NCBI GenBank assembly: GCA_027924645.1
Contig: BSBN01000187.1
Location: 17,936,001 to 18,000,000 of the forward strand
Reading direction: 5' to 3'
DNA from: Cunninghamia lanceolata
Lineage: Eukaryota > Streptophyta > Pinopsida > Cupressales > Cupressaceae
DNA length: 64,000 bases
Shown: in pieces, positions 44,357 through 56,517 of the stretch
Position numbering within the stretch: position 1 is the stretch's first letter
Layout of the letters: every line of letters begins with the position of its first letter
Notes under the pieces: generated by a model
Told to the model about the DNA's origin: nothing
What the model saw: only the letters and a program-made list of their open reading frames with translations
Databases searched by the model: none
Program-made: the position numbers and the translations under genes

Positions 44357-44880
44357 CTAAGAAGAATCTTCAACAGTCCTTCCTTTCCATTTCACTAGAT
44401 ATTCTTCATATTTCTTATTCTGAGTACTTCTTCCCACACGGCTACCCAAGATCTCTTCTATCTCCTCCGTTGAAGTAGATTCCAGAATACTCCACCGTTC
44501 TTCTATTGGTCCATCCTCCGTGCCACCCTCAAGATATTTTGTTAAATCAGTAATGTTGAACACAGGGGAATATTGATCGCACTCAGTAGCTCTACCTCAT
44601 ATGCATTTCTTGAATCATGTTGCTTCAGGATTCTACATGGTCCAAGTTTCTTCATTTTCAACTTATTGTATGTTCCAATTGGGAATCTTTCTTTTCTCAA
44701 GTGAACCATGACTTCATCTCCTACCTAGAACTCCTTATATCTCCTCTTCTGATCTGCTTTAGCCTTGTACTAAATATTCATCTTATTAATGTGCTTTCTG
44801 ACCTCTTCATGCAAATTCTTCAGATGTTCTGCAAAGTCTTCAACTTCAGCACTTGTCTTTTCTCCTTTGCCCAGCTTCCT
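44357..44880 (-). pseudogene. E3 integrase tail and chromodomain
   Basis: The open part (44357-44563) starts VFN-like [11 protein letters not shown]. It ends with ILGSRVGRSTQNKKYEEYLVKW, then KGRTVEDSS, the chromodomain core (E-YLVKW). The upstream part to about 44880 is stop-filled but still shows a [12 protein letters not shown] GPF/Y segment. Confidence 0.8.
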
Positions 44881-45487
44881 TAACTCAGAAGCAAATTCTT
44901 AGGTTATTGCCATATACAATCTAGAATGGTGATTTACCAGTACTCCTATTGACAGAATTGTTGTAAGAAAATTCTGTCTATGGTAAAATCAAATCCCAAC
45001 CCTTGGGCCTATCTCCCACTAAGCATCGTAGCAGGTTACCCAAAATCCTATTCACCACTTCCGTATGTTCATCAGGTTGTGGATGGTGTGCAGAACTAAA
45101 CTTCAAATCTGTCTTTAACTTCTTCCACAATGTCCTCTAGAAATAACCAACAAACGTGGTATCTCAATTTGAAACTATGCTCTTAGGTAGACCATGTAAT
45201 CTTACCACCTCCTTGAAAAATAACTCTGCAATATGAACAACATCATTAGTCTTCTTGCAAGGAATAAAATGTGCCATCTTTGAGAATTTGTCCACCACCA
45301 CAAAAATGGAATCATGTCCTCTCTGTGTCCTTGGTAAACCAAGAACAAAATTCATACTAATATCATCCCATGGCTTCTCTGGTATAGGTAATGGCTGATA
45401 TAGAGTTGCATTTTGACTTGCTCCTTTCGCCATCTGACATACTCTGCAACTTTGCACAAACTTCCTCACATCCTGCTGCAACTGCAA
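44881..45487 (-). pseudogene. E3 integrase core
   Basis: 45164-45487 is open: CRVCQMAKG (second half of the HHCC zinc site), [14 protein letters not shown] and [17 protein letters not shown]. The usual first catalytic Asp (SMDFVLG) reads Asn here, a G-to-A change. The rest of the DDE core to about 44880 is stop-filled but recognisable (HHPQPDEHTEVVNR). Confidence 0.85.
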
Positions 45488-46138
45488 CTAATAATAATTT
45501 TCACCAACAATAGCAATGGTCTTATCTCGACTAAAGTATCCAGCCAATCCTCTGCTATGCTTCTCCTTAATCAGGTTCTCTCTCATGGAACTCCTTGGAA
45601 TGCACAACTGGCTTCTTTTAAACAACATGCCATCTTGGATTATGAAATCCAACCATTTTATCCTGTCCAAAGTAATAGGCTCCAGACAAGCTTTCCAAGC
45701 CTCTGCAAAATCTAGATCTTCAGGATACAAACTTTTGAGCTCATCGAACCCAATAACCTCTATCTTCATTTCTGTCAACAAATTTTGCCTTTTGCTCAAG
45801 GAATCTACAACTCTGTTGGACTTCCCACTCCTGTGCTTCAAAACAAAAGTATAACTCTGCAAAAACTCAACCCATTTTAAGTGCTTCTAGTTCAACTTTC
45901 CTTGACTATTAAGATATTGCAAAGCCTGATGATCAGTATATAAAACAAACTATTTTGGAAACAAATAATGTCTCCATTTCTTTAAAGTCTAAACTATTGC
46001 ATAAAATTCCTAATCATAAACAAAATACTTTTTTTTGGCATCATTAATCTTCTCACTAAAATAGGCAATGGGCTTACCTTCTTGACTCAAAATAGCTCCT
46101 ATAACACTGCCACTAGCATCACAATCTACCTGAAATAC
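45488..46138 (-). pseudogene. E3 RNase H and integrase zinc domain
   Basis: 45863-46138 is degenerate RNase H ([26 protein letters not shown], with several stops). 45488-45862 is open and reads SYTFVLKHRSGKSNRVVDSL (RNase H end), a linker, then CIPRSSMRENLIKEKH from the integrase N-terminus. Confidence 0.8.
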
Positions 46139-46337
46139 CTAATTAAAATCTGGAAGTGTCAAACCAGGTTGCTCTGTGACTTTCTGCTTCAATGTTTCAA
46201 AGCTTTTGTCTACTCCTTTAGTCCATCTAAACTCTTTTCTATTCCCTCTCATTGTCTCATTTAGGGGTGCACAAATGCTTCTAAAATTCTTGATAAACTT
46301 TTTGTAAAAACTTGTCAAACCATGAAAAGATCTTACT
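46139..46337 (-). pseudogene. E3 reverse transcriptase, downstream part
   Basis: TEVRSFHGLTSFYKKFIKNF, then CAPLNETM and FRWTKGVDKSFETLK are the thumb/connection part of gypsy RT. It continues directly from the segment at 53951, separated from it by the whole of E4. Confidence 0.87.
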
Positions 46338-46342
46338 TCTGT
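46338..46342 (+). repeat. Left target-site duplication of E4
   Basis: TCTGT, repeated at 53946-53950. Removing E4 and one copy restores the RT reading frame of E3 (PRSA followed by TEVRSF). Confidence 0.9.
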
Positions 46343-47790
46343 TGGTGCAGGAGCACCAAGAGGTTCATGAAGATTCTTGTTTTGGTTCTGTGTTGTCTTA
46401 TGTGTCTTATGATGTAATAAGGTCCATTGGACCATTTCATGTTACTTTCATGTTGGTTTGATAATAATGTATGACCATGGTGCAATGGTTGCAAGCACAC
46501 AAGGCTAGTTGGTGACAATCGAATAGAAGGAGTCTTATGTTTTGCAAGAGTTTGATGTTTTGTATCCATTCATGTCATGTCAACATTATTCAAAGGAGGT
46601 TGTAGTAGTTTGAAATTGTTATGCATAGTGTTATGCATAGTACACAAAATGCATTGTAATTAGATAATGCCATAGGTAGTTGGAAGGTGCAGGGACAGTT
46701 TTGTTGGTTGAGGGTCAGTTTTCTGCCTTCTCATCGACCCCAACTACTTTCAATGATTTGTCAAAGTGTGCATAGGCTTAAAAGGCCATGAACATATCTA
46801 TTTTTGTGGTGAATGAAGATTTGGAGAAGAAATAAACAAAACAAACTCTTGTTTCTTCCTTTTCCTGTTCTTGTACGAATTTGTCATAGACTCCCTTCAT
46901 GCTGGTTTGAAAGTAGGATGAATCACCTTTGATCTGAGTGGGGTTGGGGTTCTAGACACTAGACTAGAAGGGAGTTATAAGTTGTTTTCTCATAATTGGT
47001 TGTGAAACCCTAATTTTGGGCTTTGTGCTCAAACGATGGATTCGTCATCCATTCCATTGATCTCCTCTCCCTAGAATCAATGGAATGGATTGTTGTCATT
47101 GCATCTTTAGGGTTTATGAATGTTTCAATTGTGTAGAACCGATTCGGAGTGAGTTTGCTATGTGAAAGCCCAACAAGACCATGTGTTGAGGCTTTATGAA
47201 GGGTACAACATTGTGAAATTTGCACACAGTCGACTGTGGAAACTTGATACCTATGAAAATTGTTGTTTTGGCATGTAATGAAGATGTCTCAATAGGTTAG
47301 AAGTTTATGTGAGCTGTTTGAAGGGTAGTCTCTTTGGAAAAGAGACCTAATTGGGGCTCATTTTAGTAGGCTTGTCACAAAGGAAGTGTCTTATGTTCTT
47401 AATCAACCACTACCCATTTATTGATATGTTATCCAGAGCTTAAAATAGTGATCAAATCCATTTTCACAGTCCCATGAAAGTGAATTAGTTAGTAGTTATC
47501 CTCTGTTAGACCTAAACAGGGCTATAAGGAATTAGAATGGTTTATGAAGATAATATTGTTTGTATGAGTGCAGGACCTTATTGGGTGATTTGGTAGGTAC
47601 TACAAGATGTCAAAGGACTCTCTCATTATCTGTCTTGAGGAGATAATGTGTCTTCTATCATATGCCATGGGAGCCCTTGATTAGTCTTGTAGATAATTGG
47701 GAACCTTGCTTAGTAGGACAGTGAACACCACCTCCATTTCAATGATTTGTTAAGCAAACTAAAGTTCTCTTTCCCCTGTCCTCTGCATCA
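46343..47790 (+). repeat. 5' LTR of E4 (1448 bp)
   Basis: It starts TGGTGCAGGAGCACC and ends CTCTGCATCA. It matches the 3' LTR throughout, apart from scattered substitutions and a 28-bp length difference near 46880. Confidence 0.95.
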
Positions 47791-47793
47791 TAG

Positions 47794-47805
47794 TGGTATT
47801 AGAGA
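47794..47805 (+). other. Primer-binding site of E4
   Basis: TGGTATTAGAGA differs from the iMet site at few positions and lies three bases inside the LTR. E3 has TGGTATTAGAGC. Confidence 0.8.
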
Positions 47806-47868
47806 CACTGTCTAATCAACAAAGGGAAAAGAAGTAGTTGAGTCCATAAAGCATCTTGAGAAGCCAAG

Positions 47869-48920
47869 ATGCCTCCAAAAGGTGGGTCGGTGATAGCCAG
47901 GAGAATGAAGGCCTGGGAAAATGAGATTGAGGCCTTGAAGGATAGAGAGAAAAAGAGAGAAAGAGAGGAAGAAGGAGACAGTGATCCTGATCAAGAAGAA
48001 GAAGGTGAAGAAGGGGAATCTCTAGAGCAAGAGGAAGAGTTACCCCCAGATGAGAAGATTTCTCAATGCCTTGAAGTCAGTGAAAGGAGAAGCCTCTGAT
48101 GTGAGGATGGACCTGCCAATGTATGGAGGGAAGATGGATGCTGAGGAGTTGATAGAATGGATTGATACCTTGAATAATTATTTTGAATACAAGGAAGTGG
48201 CAAAGGACAAGAAGGTGAAGTTTGCAAAAACAAAATTGAAGGGGTCAGCTTTGACATGGTGGAACTACACCCAAGGAGAAAGAGTAAAAATGGACAAGTC
48301 TATGATCCATTCATGGGAAAAGGATGATGAACAAACTAAATGCCCAATTCTTGCCTGCTGATTATGAGGTTCAGATTTACAAGAAGATGCAAAATCTGAA
48401 ACAAAAAGATATGGATGTGGCTGCATATATCGAGGAGTTTCACAAACTCAACTTGAGAGCCGGACAAGAGGAAAGTGAAAAGAAGTAGGTGGCCAGGTAC
48501 CTTAATGGATTAAGGTACAATATCTAAGATGAAATTAGTCTTCTTACCCCTAACATAGTGGATGAGTGTTTCCAAGTTGCCTTGAGGGCAGAAGAGAAGT
48601 TGAAAAGAAAAGGTGATTAGCAAAATAGGGGTAGAGGGGGAAGAAATTTTAGGGGTAGAGGAAGTTTTGGGGGAAGAAATTAGTTTCAAAGAAGTCAAGG
48701 TGAGTCTAGCCTACAAAAGAAAAGTGGAGACTCAAGTTCAAGAGGAGGCTTTAGAGGAAGGAGACCGAATGGAAGGGGTAAATTTGGTGGACCAGGCAGA
48801 GGTCCTAGTGTCTTCACAGGGAGATGCTTCAATTGCAACCAAGTGGGACACCCAACCTTCAAATGCCCTAAGAAACAAGCCTCAAGCTCTCATGGAGGAG
48901 AGAGAAAGAACCAGTTGATC
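47869..48920 (+). pseudogene. E4 gag with zinc knuckle
   Basis: It starts MPPKGGSVIARRMKAWENEI, then a highly acidic/coiled segment. After a frameshift near 48050 the Retrotrans_gag core follows (AEELIEWIDTLNNYFEYKEV, KLKGSALTWWN). Further frameshifts and stops occur near 48330, 48486 and 48618. The tail is Arg/Gly-rich, and a CX2CX4HX4C knuckle (CFNCNQVGHPTFKC) lies at 48825-48866. Confidence 0.85.
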
Positions 48921-49594
48921 CAGGAAGATGATTGCCAAAGTGTCAATTTCCCAATTGGAAGTGTAACCCCATTTCATGATAGAGAAAGCTTGATGATGAG
49001 GAGAACCATGTTGAAGGTGCCTCAAACAAAAGAACCCCTTCAGAGGAAGACACTATTTAGAACCACATGCAAGTCCTATGGTAAGATATGCAAGGTAATT
49101 GTTGATCCAGGTTCTACTGAAAATTTGGTTTCCATAGAGATGGTAGACAAATTGAAATTGAAAAGACTAGCTCATGCTAACCCCTAAAAGGTGTCATGGT
49201 TGAATAAGGGGCAACAAGTCTTAGTGGATGACAATCTTGGGTAGAGTTTGAGATAGGGGAGTATAGGGATACGATATTGTGTGATATAATCCCCATGGAT
49301 GCTCGTCATTTGTTGTTAGGGCATCCTTGGCAGTATGATGTGCAGTCCCAACATGATGGGAAGTCAAACTCTTTTATCATAACCAAGAATGGTAGGAAGT
49401 ATAAGATGGATCCTTTGCCGGATGAGAGTGTGGATAAGAATATTGGGTCAAGTGTCATGATAGTGAGTGGGAGAGAGTTTATTAATACCCTAAAGGAGGA
49501 AGGAAACCAAGGGTATGCTTTGATTTTGAAGCCTAAAAATAGTCTTGATTTGCATAGTCATAGTAAGGAAGAAGTCCCCAAGGAGGTGCAATAG
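48921..49594 (+). pseudogene. E4 aspartic protease and linker
   Basis: CKVIVDPGSTENLVS near 49090-49135 is the active-site region, with DPG where DSG is usual. CDIIPMDARHLLLGHPWQYD, after a frameshift near 49190-49270, is the second conserved region. The linker ends VQ*LLGKY at 49592-49594, a TAG at a Gln position leading straight into RT. Confidence 0.82.
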
Positions 49595-50490
49595 TTGTTA
49601 GGAAAGTACAAGGATATCTTGGTGGAGGAGATGCCTAATGCATTGCCACCTATTAGGGACATAAGCCATCAGATTGACTTCATACTAGGGTCTACATTGC
49701 CAAACAAACCAGCCTATAAGATGACTCCATCTCAGAATGAGGAGATTGCCAAGCAAGTGCAAGAGTTGTTGGATAAGGGTTTGGTGAGAAAGAGTCTTAG
49801 TCCATGTGCTGTCCCAATAGTCCTAACCCCTAAAAAGGATGGTAAGTGGAGACTTTGTATGGATTCTAGGGCAATCAATAAGATTACTATAAGATATAGG
49901 TTCCCTATGCCTAGGATTGAAAATTTAATGGATTGTTTGGGAGGGGCTTGTTATTTTTCCAAGATTGATCTCAAGAGTGGGTATCATCAAATTAGAATAA
50001 GGCAAAGGGATGAATGGAAGGCTGCCTTCAAGACAAATGAGGGTCTCTATGAGTGGTTGGTGATGCCATTTGGCCTATCCAATGCCCCAAGTACATTCAT
50101 GCGCCTCATGAATGAGGTGTTGCAAGACTTCATTGGCAAATTTGTTGTGGTATATCTTGATGACATTCTTGTTAGCAGGACAAAGGAAGAACATTTGCAG
50201 CACTTGAACCTAGTTTTGAAGAAGTTGCATGATGAGAAGTTGATGATCAACATGGAGAAGAGTGTCTTCATGAAGGAAGAACTCGCCTACCTTGGTTTTG
50301 TGATCTCCAAGGGTAATTTGAAGATGGATCCAACAAAGGTGGAGGTAATTTTGTCATGGCCAACACCCAATACAATAGGTGATGTAAGAAGCTTTCATGG
50401 TTTGGCAACATTCTATAGGAATTTCATCAAAGGTTTTAGCCACATATGTGCACCCATCCTAGATACAATCAAGGGAGGACAAAAAATGTA
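49595..50490 (+). pseudogene. E4 reverse transcriptase
   Basis: The open stretch of 298 codons contains [63 protein letters not shown] and the catalytic VVYLDDILV. All catalytic Asp residues are present. A frameshift in the A6 run at about 50482-50487 ends it early. Confidence 0.94.
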
Positions 50491-50935
50491 AGTTTTCTTG
50501 GACCAAGGTAGTAGATGAATCTTTTGAATGTTTGGAAAAGAAAGTAGCACAATAACCCATTCTTGTTTTGCCTAATTTTAATAAGTTGTTTATAGTGGAG
50601 TGTGATGCTAGTAACCTTGCCATAGGGGTTATCTTGAGTCAAGAAGGCAGATCAGTGGCTTTCTTTAGTGAGAAACTCAATGATGCTAAGAGGAAGTATT
50701 CTACCTATGACTTGGAATTGTATGCAATGGTACAAGTCTTGGAGAAATGGAGGCATTACCTTTTGCCTAAAGAGTTCATTGTTTACATTGACAATCATGC
50801 TCTTAGTTTTTTGAATTCACAGGAGAAACTTAGTCACAAACATATGAAATGGGTTGAACAACTTCAAGCCTACACTTTTTCCATCAAACACAAGAAGGGG
50901 TAGGCCAATAAAGTGGCAGATGCATTGAGTAGAAG
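50491..50935 (+). pseudogene. E4 RNase H
   Basis: FIVECDASNLAIGVILSQEG, VAFFSEKLNDAKRKYSTYDL, YLLPKEFIVYIDNHALSFLN and the end KKG*ANKVADALSRR. A TAA near 50554 and a TAG near 50901 replace probable Gln codons. Asp in CDAS and Asp in IDNH are conserved. Confidence 0.88.
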
Positions 50936-51855
50936 GGTGTGTATGGTTCAAGAAATTCAGTTGCAAAGTGTGGGGATTGATTCCCTCAAGCAAATATATA
51001 AAGATGATGAAGATTTCAAGGATATATATGAGGTTTGCACTCAATTTTCAGATTCTTATCATACTAATTTTTCTGAATTTTTGTTGCAGCAGGGGTTTTT
51101 GTTCAAAGGGAGCCAATTGTGTGTCCCTAGGTGTTCCATGAGGGAGAACATCATAAGAGAAGAACATTGTGGCAGTTTGCTATGCCACTTTCAGCTTGAT
51201 AAAACACTAGAACAGGTGAAGAGGTTCTATTTTTGGCCAAAGTTATAATCAGATGTCAGAAAGTTTGTTGAAGGTTGCAGCATATGCCAAAGGGCTAAAG
51301 GAGCATCATCCAATGTAGGTTTATATCAGCCACTCCCTATTCCTAATAGGCCATGGGAGAGTATTAGCATGGATTTTGTTTTGGGTCTTCCTAGGACTTA
51401 GAGGTTTTGATAGCATCTTTGTTGTGGTGGATAGGTTTAGTAAGATGGCTCACTTTTTGCCATGTAAATGCACTAATGATGCTTCTCATATTGCTGGCTT
51501 ATTCTTCAAAGAAATTGTTGGGATACATGGTTTGCCTCTTAACATTGTGACTGACATGGATCCTAAGTTTGTGGGCCACTTTTGGCGTACCATGTGGAAG
51601 AAGTTGGGCACTCAATTGTCTTTTACTTCAGCCTATCACCCTCAGACTGATGGCCAAACTGAGGTGGTGAATAGGTCATTGTGGAATCTCCTTAGATGTC
51701 TCACAAAGCAACATGGAGAGGCATGGGATATGATCATCCCTTAAGCAAAGTTTGCTTACAGTGATTCTACAAATAGAAGCACAGGGAGAAGTCCTTTTGA
51801 GGTTGTCTATGGGATTCCTCCAAGAAGGATTCTAGAACTAAGGGATCTACAAGGA
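50913..51855 (+). pseudogene. E4 integrase
   Basis: The zinc domain (EEHCGSLLCHFQLDKT, then CSICQ) begins near 51150. The DDE core has Asp in SMDFVLG, Asp in VTDMDPKF and Glu in TDGQTEVVNR, all intact. Stops at 51246-51248, 51398-51400 and 51742-51744 fall where Gln is usual. Confidence 0.9.
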
Positions 51856-52446
51856 TTGGAGAGGAGTGCTCAAGGAGAAGACTTTGTATTGACCATGAAG
51901 GACATCCATGATAGAGTGAGAGAGACTCTCCAAAAGAATACTAAAAAGTACAAGGAGAAAGCCAATGAGAGGAAGAGAGATGTGCAGTATAAGGCAGGAG
52001 ACTTGGTGATGGCACACTTGAAGAAAGAAAGACTTCCAAAGGGGCAGCCAACAAAACTACTCATGAAGAAGATTGGTCCTTGCCGGATTGTGCTTAAATT
52101 TGGTCCTAATGCCTATGAGATTGAACTTCCTCAAGGCTTGGCTATATCCCCAATATTTAATGTTTCAGATTTATTTCCCTACAATGGTGATAATGTTACA
52201 GGTTTAGATGCAGGTTTGACAACAGAAGGAGATGTAGAATGGATTAAGAATCTACCACCTAGCCAACCATTAAAGTTGGAAAGCATATTGGACACCAAGG
52301 TAATCAAGAAGACTAGGAAGAAGACCTACAAGGAGTACCTTGTCAAATGGAGTGGCCTACCTGCTGAAGATGCCAATTGGATGAGTGAAGAAGACATTTT
52401 GAAGCATGGTACCACTGTTGTTGATCTAGTTCCTCAAGGGACTTGA
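51856..52446 (+). pseudogene. E4 integrase tail with chromodomain
   Basis: The stretch is open: KKIGPCRIVLKFGPNAYEI (GPF/Y-like), AISPIFNVSDLF and a C-terminal chromodomain, ILDTKVIKKTRKKTYKEYLV then KWSGLPAEDANWM. It is the best-preserved chromodomain here and should recognise methylated H3 tails. The frame ends in QGT just before the 3' LTR. Confidence 0.92.
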
Positions 52447-52469
52447 GTTCTTTTCCACCCCCGGGAGTA

Positions 52470-53945
52470 TGGTGTAGGAGCACCAAGAGGCTCATGAAGA
52501 TTCTTGTTTTGGTTCTATGTTGTCTTATGTGTCTTATGATGTAATAAGGTCCATTGGACCATTTCATGTTACTTTCATGTTGGTTTGATAATAATGTATG
52601 ACCATGGTGCAATGGTTGCAAGCACACAAGGCTAGTTGGTGACAGTCAAATAGAAGGAGTCTTATGTTTGCAAGAGTTTGATGTTTTGTAGCCATTCATG
52701 GCATGTCAACATTATTCAAAGGAGGTTGTAGTAGTTTGAAATGGTTATGCATAGTGTTATGCATACTACACAAAATGCATTGTAATTAGATAATGCTATA
52801 GGCAGTTGGAAGGTGCAGGGACAATTTTGTTGGTTGAGGGTCAATTTTTTGTCTTCTCATCGATCCCAACTACTTTCAATGATTTGTCAAAGTGTGCATA
52901 GGCTTAAAAGGCCATGAACATATCCATTTTTGTGGTGAATGAAGATTTGGAGAAGAAATAAACAAAACAAACTCTGGTTTCTGCCTTTTCCTATGTTATT
53001 TTCTTGTTCCTGCCCATCCTATGTTCTTGTACGAATTTATCATAGACTCCCTTCATGTTGGTTTGAAAGTAGGATGAATCACCTTTGATTTGAGTGGGGC
53101 TTGGGTTCTAGACACTAGACTAGAAGGGAGTTATAAGTCATTTTCTCAAAACTGGTCGTGAAACCCTGATTTAGGGCTTTGTGCTCAAACGATGGATTCT
53201 TCATCCATTCCACTAATCTCCTCTTCCTAGAATCAGTGGAATGGATTGTTGTCATTGTATATTTAGTGTTTATGAATGTTTCAAGTGCAGAGAACTGAGT
53301 TGGAGTGAGTTTTCTATGTGAAAGCCCAACAAGACCATGTGTTGAGGCTTTATGAAGGGTACAACATTGTGAAATTTGTACACAGTTGACTATGGAAACT
53401 TGATACCTATGAAAATTGTTGTTTTGGCATGTAATGGAGATGTCGCAATAGGTTAGAAGTTTTTGTGAGGTGTTTGAAGGGTTGTCTCTTTGGAAAAGAG
53501 ACCTAATTGGGGCTCATTCTAGTAGGCCTGTCATAAAGGAAGTGTCTTATGTTCTTAATCAACCACTACACATTTATTGATATGTTATCCAAAGCTTAAA
53601 AGAGTGATCAAATCCATTTTCACAGTCCCATGAAATTGAATTAGTTAGTAGTTATCCTCTGTCAGACCCAAATAGGGCTACAAGGAATTAGACTGGTTTA
53701 TAAAGACAATATTGTTTGTATGAGTGCAGGACCTTATTGGGTGATTTGGTAGGTACTACAAGATGTCAAAGGACTCTCTCATTGTTTGTCTTGAGGAGAT
53801 AAGGTATCTTGTGACATATGCCATGGGAGCCCTTGATTAGGCTTGTAGATAATTGGGAACCTTGCTTAGTAGGACAATGAAAACCTCCATTTCAATGATT
53901 TGTCAAGCAAATTGAAGTTGTCTCTTTCCCCTGTCCTCTGCATCA
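52470..53945 (+). repeat. 3' LTR of E4 (1476 bp)
   Basis: It starts TGGTGTAGGAGCACC and ends CTCTGCATCA, followed by TCTGT. The extra 28 bp (about 53005-53032) carries TTGTTCCTGCCCATCC. Confidence 0.95.
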
Positions 53946-53950
53946 TCTGT

Positions 53951-54546
53951 AGCACTCCTCGGTGTAGGCCATTCAATGATAGCCCTTACTTTTTTTGGGT
54001 CCATCTTAAGACCTTCCTCTGAGACAACAAATCCTAGGTATACCAACTCCTTCTTTGCAAAACTACATTTCTTAAAATTAATCAACAACTTGTCCTCTCT
54101 CAGTATCTCTAGAACTCTTCTAATATGCATCAGATGCTCATCCCAAGTCTTACTGAAAATCAAAATATCATCCAATTAAACAATAACAAAACTTTCCAAA
54201 AATTATTTCAGTACCTCGTTCATGAGCCACATGAATGTGCTTGGTGCATTGGTTAGCCCAAATGGCATGACTAACCACTCATACAAACCCTCCTTTATCT
54301 TGAAGGCTATCTTCCATTCATCTCCTTCTCTGATTCAGATCTGATGATACCCACTCTTCAGGTCAATCTTCGTGAAGTACTTGGCTCCACTTAAACAATC
54401 CATTATGTCATCCATTCTTGGCAATAGAAATCTGTACTTGATCATGATCTTATTTATGGCTTGAGAATCTGTACACATTCTCCACTCTCCATCTTTCTTT
54501 GGTGCTTGTACTACAAGTACCGTACATGGACTCAGGCTCTCCCTTA
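53951..54546 (-). pseudogene. E3 reverse transcriptase, upstream part
   Basis: 54180-54546 is stop-interrupted but shows [38 protein letters not shown] and LDDILIF. The stretch to 53951 is open, reading to AIIEWPTPRSA. Stops precede IREG (CAG-like), LDDIL and others. The catalytic DD is retained. The domain is cut by E4 exactly after PRSA. Confidence 0.87.
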
Positions 54547-55200
54547 TCAGTCCCTTAACAACTCGTGAACTTGTCTGTTCAACTCTTCATTCTTTGTTGG
54601 AGTCATTCTGTGGGCTACCTTATTTGGCAAACTCGCTCCTGGTGTCAAATCCATTTGATGACTTATCTTCCTCATGGGTGGTAAACCTTCTGGTACATTA
54701 TTAGAGATAATATCCTGAAATTCTTCCAACATATCTAAAACTTCTGCTATTACATCTTCACATTTCTCTTGACTAATCTTAGGAATCAATGCAAAGTAAT
54801 AATGCTCATGCTTCATACCCTCCAAAAATTTCCTACCATATACCAAGCAAATTCTGGCAGTACTACATACCTTTTCTTCCACTTCCTTCAAGAGCTTCAA
54901 TTTATGAGGAACTCCATCCTTTGTTAGGGAATATGTGTTTGCACGACCATCATAGACAATGCTCCTATTATACTGCCACAACCTCCCCAATAGCATATGA
55001 CATGCATCCATCGGTATGATATCACACATCACCTCATCATGGTAGTCCCCAATCTCAAACTTCACTAGACACTACTCATTGACCAAAGCTCTGTGGTCCT
55101 TCTGCAACCATACAATCTGATATGGATGTGGATGTTTTCTTCTTGTCAACCATCTCCTCTAAAACAACATTGTCAGTACTTCCACTGTCAATAATAATAT
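54547..55200 (-). pseudogene. E3 protease and linker
   Basis: 55070-55200 shows a degenerate VDSGSTDN active site. 54547-55065 is open, with CDIIPMDACHMLLGRLWQY, a linker, then NNVPEGLPPMRKISHQMDLT and [15 protein letters not shown] leading into RT. Confidence 0.82.
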
Positions 55201-56428
55201 CACAACACTTACCTTCACATTTGCACCTTGTGTGGAATAAACTCTTCCTCTAATTTGGTTCTTTGTCATCATTCATCAAGGTTCTTCTGACAACTAGGGT
55301 TTCTCCCCTTTCAGCATCTTCAGAATGCTCAGAATGTGCATCTTCATCTACATGTGTAACTCGTTCATTACCTTCAGGTCTTCTATTTGTCCTTCCTTGA
55401 TGTTGCAGACACTTGTATTCTCGATGCCCTTCTTATCCACATTAGAAACAAGTTCCTCTTAAACATCCTCTTCCAGGTCCTTGCCCAGGTCTACCTCTTC
55501 CTCTTCCTCTTTGTTCACCATTGTTCTAGTCACGAGGGTAGTAGGTATTATCTCCTCTCTGATTTCGACTGGTGCCAGCTTCTTCACTTTTCTTTGAATC
55601 TTCATTTTGGTTTCCATAGGGTCTTCCACCAGTCCTTCCACCTTGACCTCTTCCCCTTTGCTTGTTGTCAAATCTTTTATTCAGCTTCTCTTCCACCTTC
55701 AAGGAAAACTGGTATGCATCTTCTATGGTGGTCATTCTGACCAGGCTCAACTCCTCTTGAATACTTGGCCTTAACCCATTAATGTAACAAGCTACCTTCT
55801 CCTTGTTAGGCTCTACATGGCCTATTCTAATAGCAATCTTATAAAACTTTTCTGTATACTCCTTAACAGACTAATTACCTTGCTTGAGTCCTTGCAACTT
55901 CTTCAACAACTCCATCTCATAGTCCATAGGAACGAACTACTTCTTCAATTTCTCCACTATCTAATCCCATCTAATAACCTTTCCTTTTCCTCTTTTGTTC
56001 CACTCTAATTGGAACTCCTTCTGCCAAATACTGGCATGGCCCTTCAACTTTGTTTTTGCAAACTTGACCCGATCTGGGTCCTCCACATCTTCATACTCAA
56101 AATACACCTCCATGTCATTGATCCAATCAATAAGCTGTTCTGGATTCAAATCTCCAGAATATGTAGAAACTTTGATCTTGGGCCTCTTTCTGATCTTCAA
56201 AATGGCCCTCAACAACTTAACTTCTACAGGATCTCCTGCAGCTTCTTGTTCATCCTCAGATAACTCTTCTTTAGCTTCATCCTCACTTTCGCCTCTTGTT
56301 CTTGGCTTAAATCCTCTTCGCAGCTCCTCTTGCAATGCATCGATTTGCCTTTGCAGGGCTCTAAAACCCTCTTCCATCAAATTATTCCTCCTAATATGAT
56401 TTCTTTGTAGAGGCATCTTGATCTTCAC
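55201..56428 (-). pseudogene. E3 gag with zinc knuckle
   Basis: The open part at 55961-56428 starts near the primer site (MKIKMPLQRNHIRRNNL). It has an acidic middle and the gag core NPEQLIDWINDMEVYFEYED, then KTKLKGHAS. Later segments lie in other frames. An Arg/Gly/Glu-rich tail follows, then a CX2CX4HX4C knuckle at 55409-55450 that itself contains two stops. Confidence 0.82.
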
Positions 56429-56503
56429 AACAAACCCACAACCTCAGGTCTTGTTGTAAACTACCTCACGGTCGGCAATCTATCTACACACTCAAGAACC
56501 CTT

Positions 56504-56515
56504 GCTCTAATACCA
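56504..56515 (-). other. Primer-binding site of E3
   Basis: Minus-strand TGGTATTAGAGC, two bases from the LTR, is a one-mismatch iMet site. Confidence 0.88.
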
Positions 56516-56517
56516 CT

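Larger units (their letters stand above)
46343..53945 (+). mobile_element. E4: young gypsy chromovirus nested in E3
   Basis: The element is 7603 bp, TG...CA bounded, with near-identical LTRs (46343-47790 and 52470-53945), an iMet-type primer site, gag-pol with a chromodomain, and TSD TCTGT. It is related to E3 at protein level (CDIIPMDA-H-LLG in both) but much less decayed. Even so, about seven in-frame stops, mostly at Gln positions, and several frameshifts inactivate it. Confidence 0.95.
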
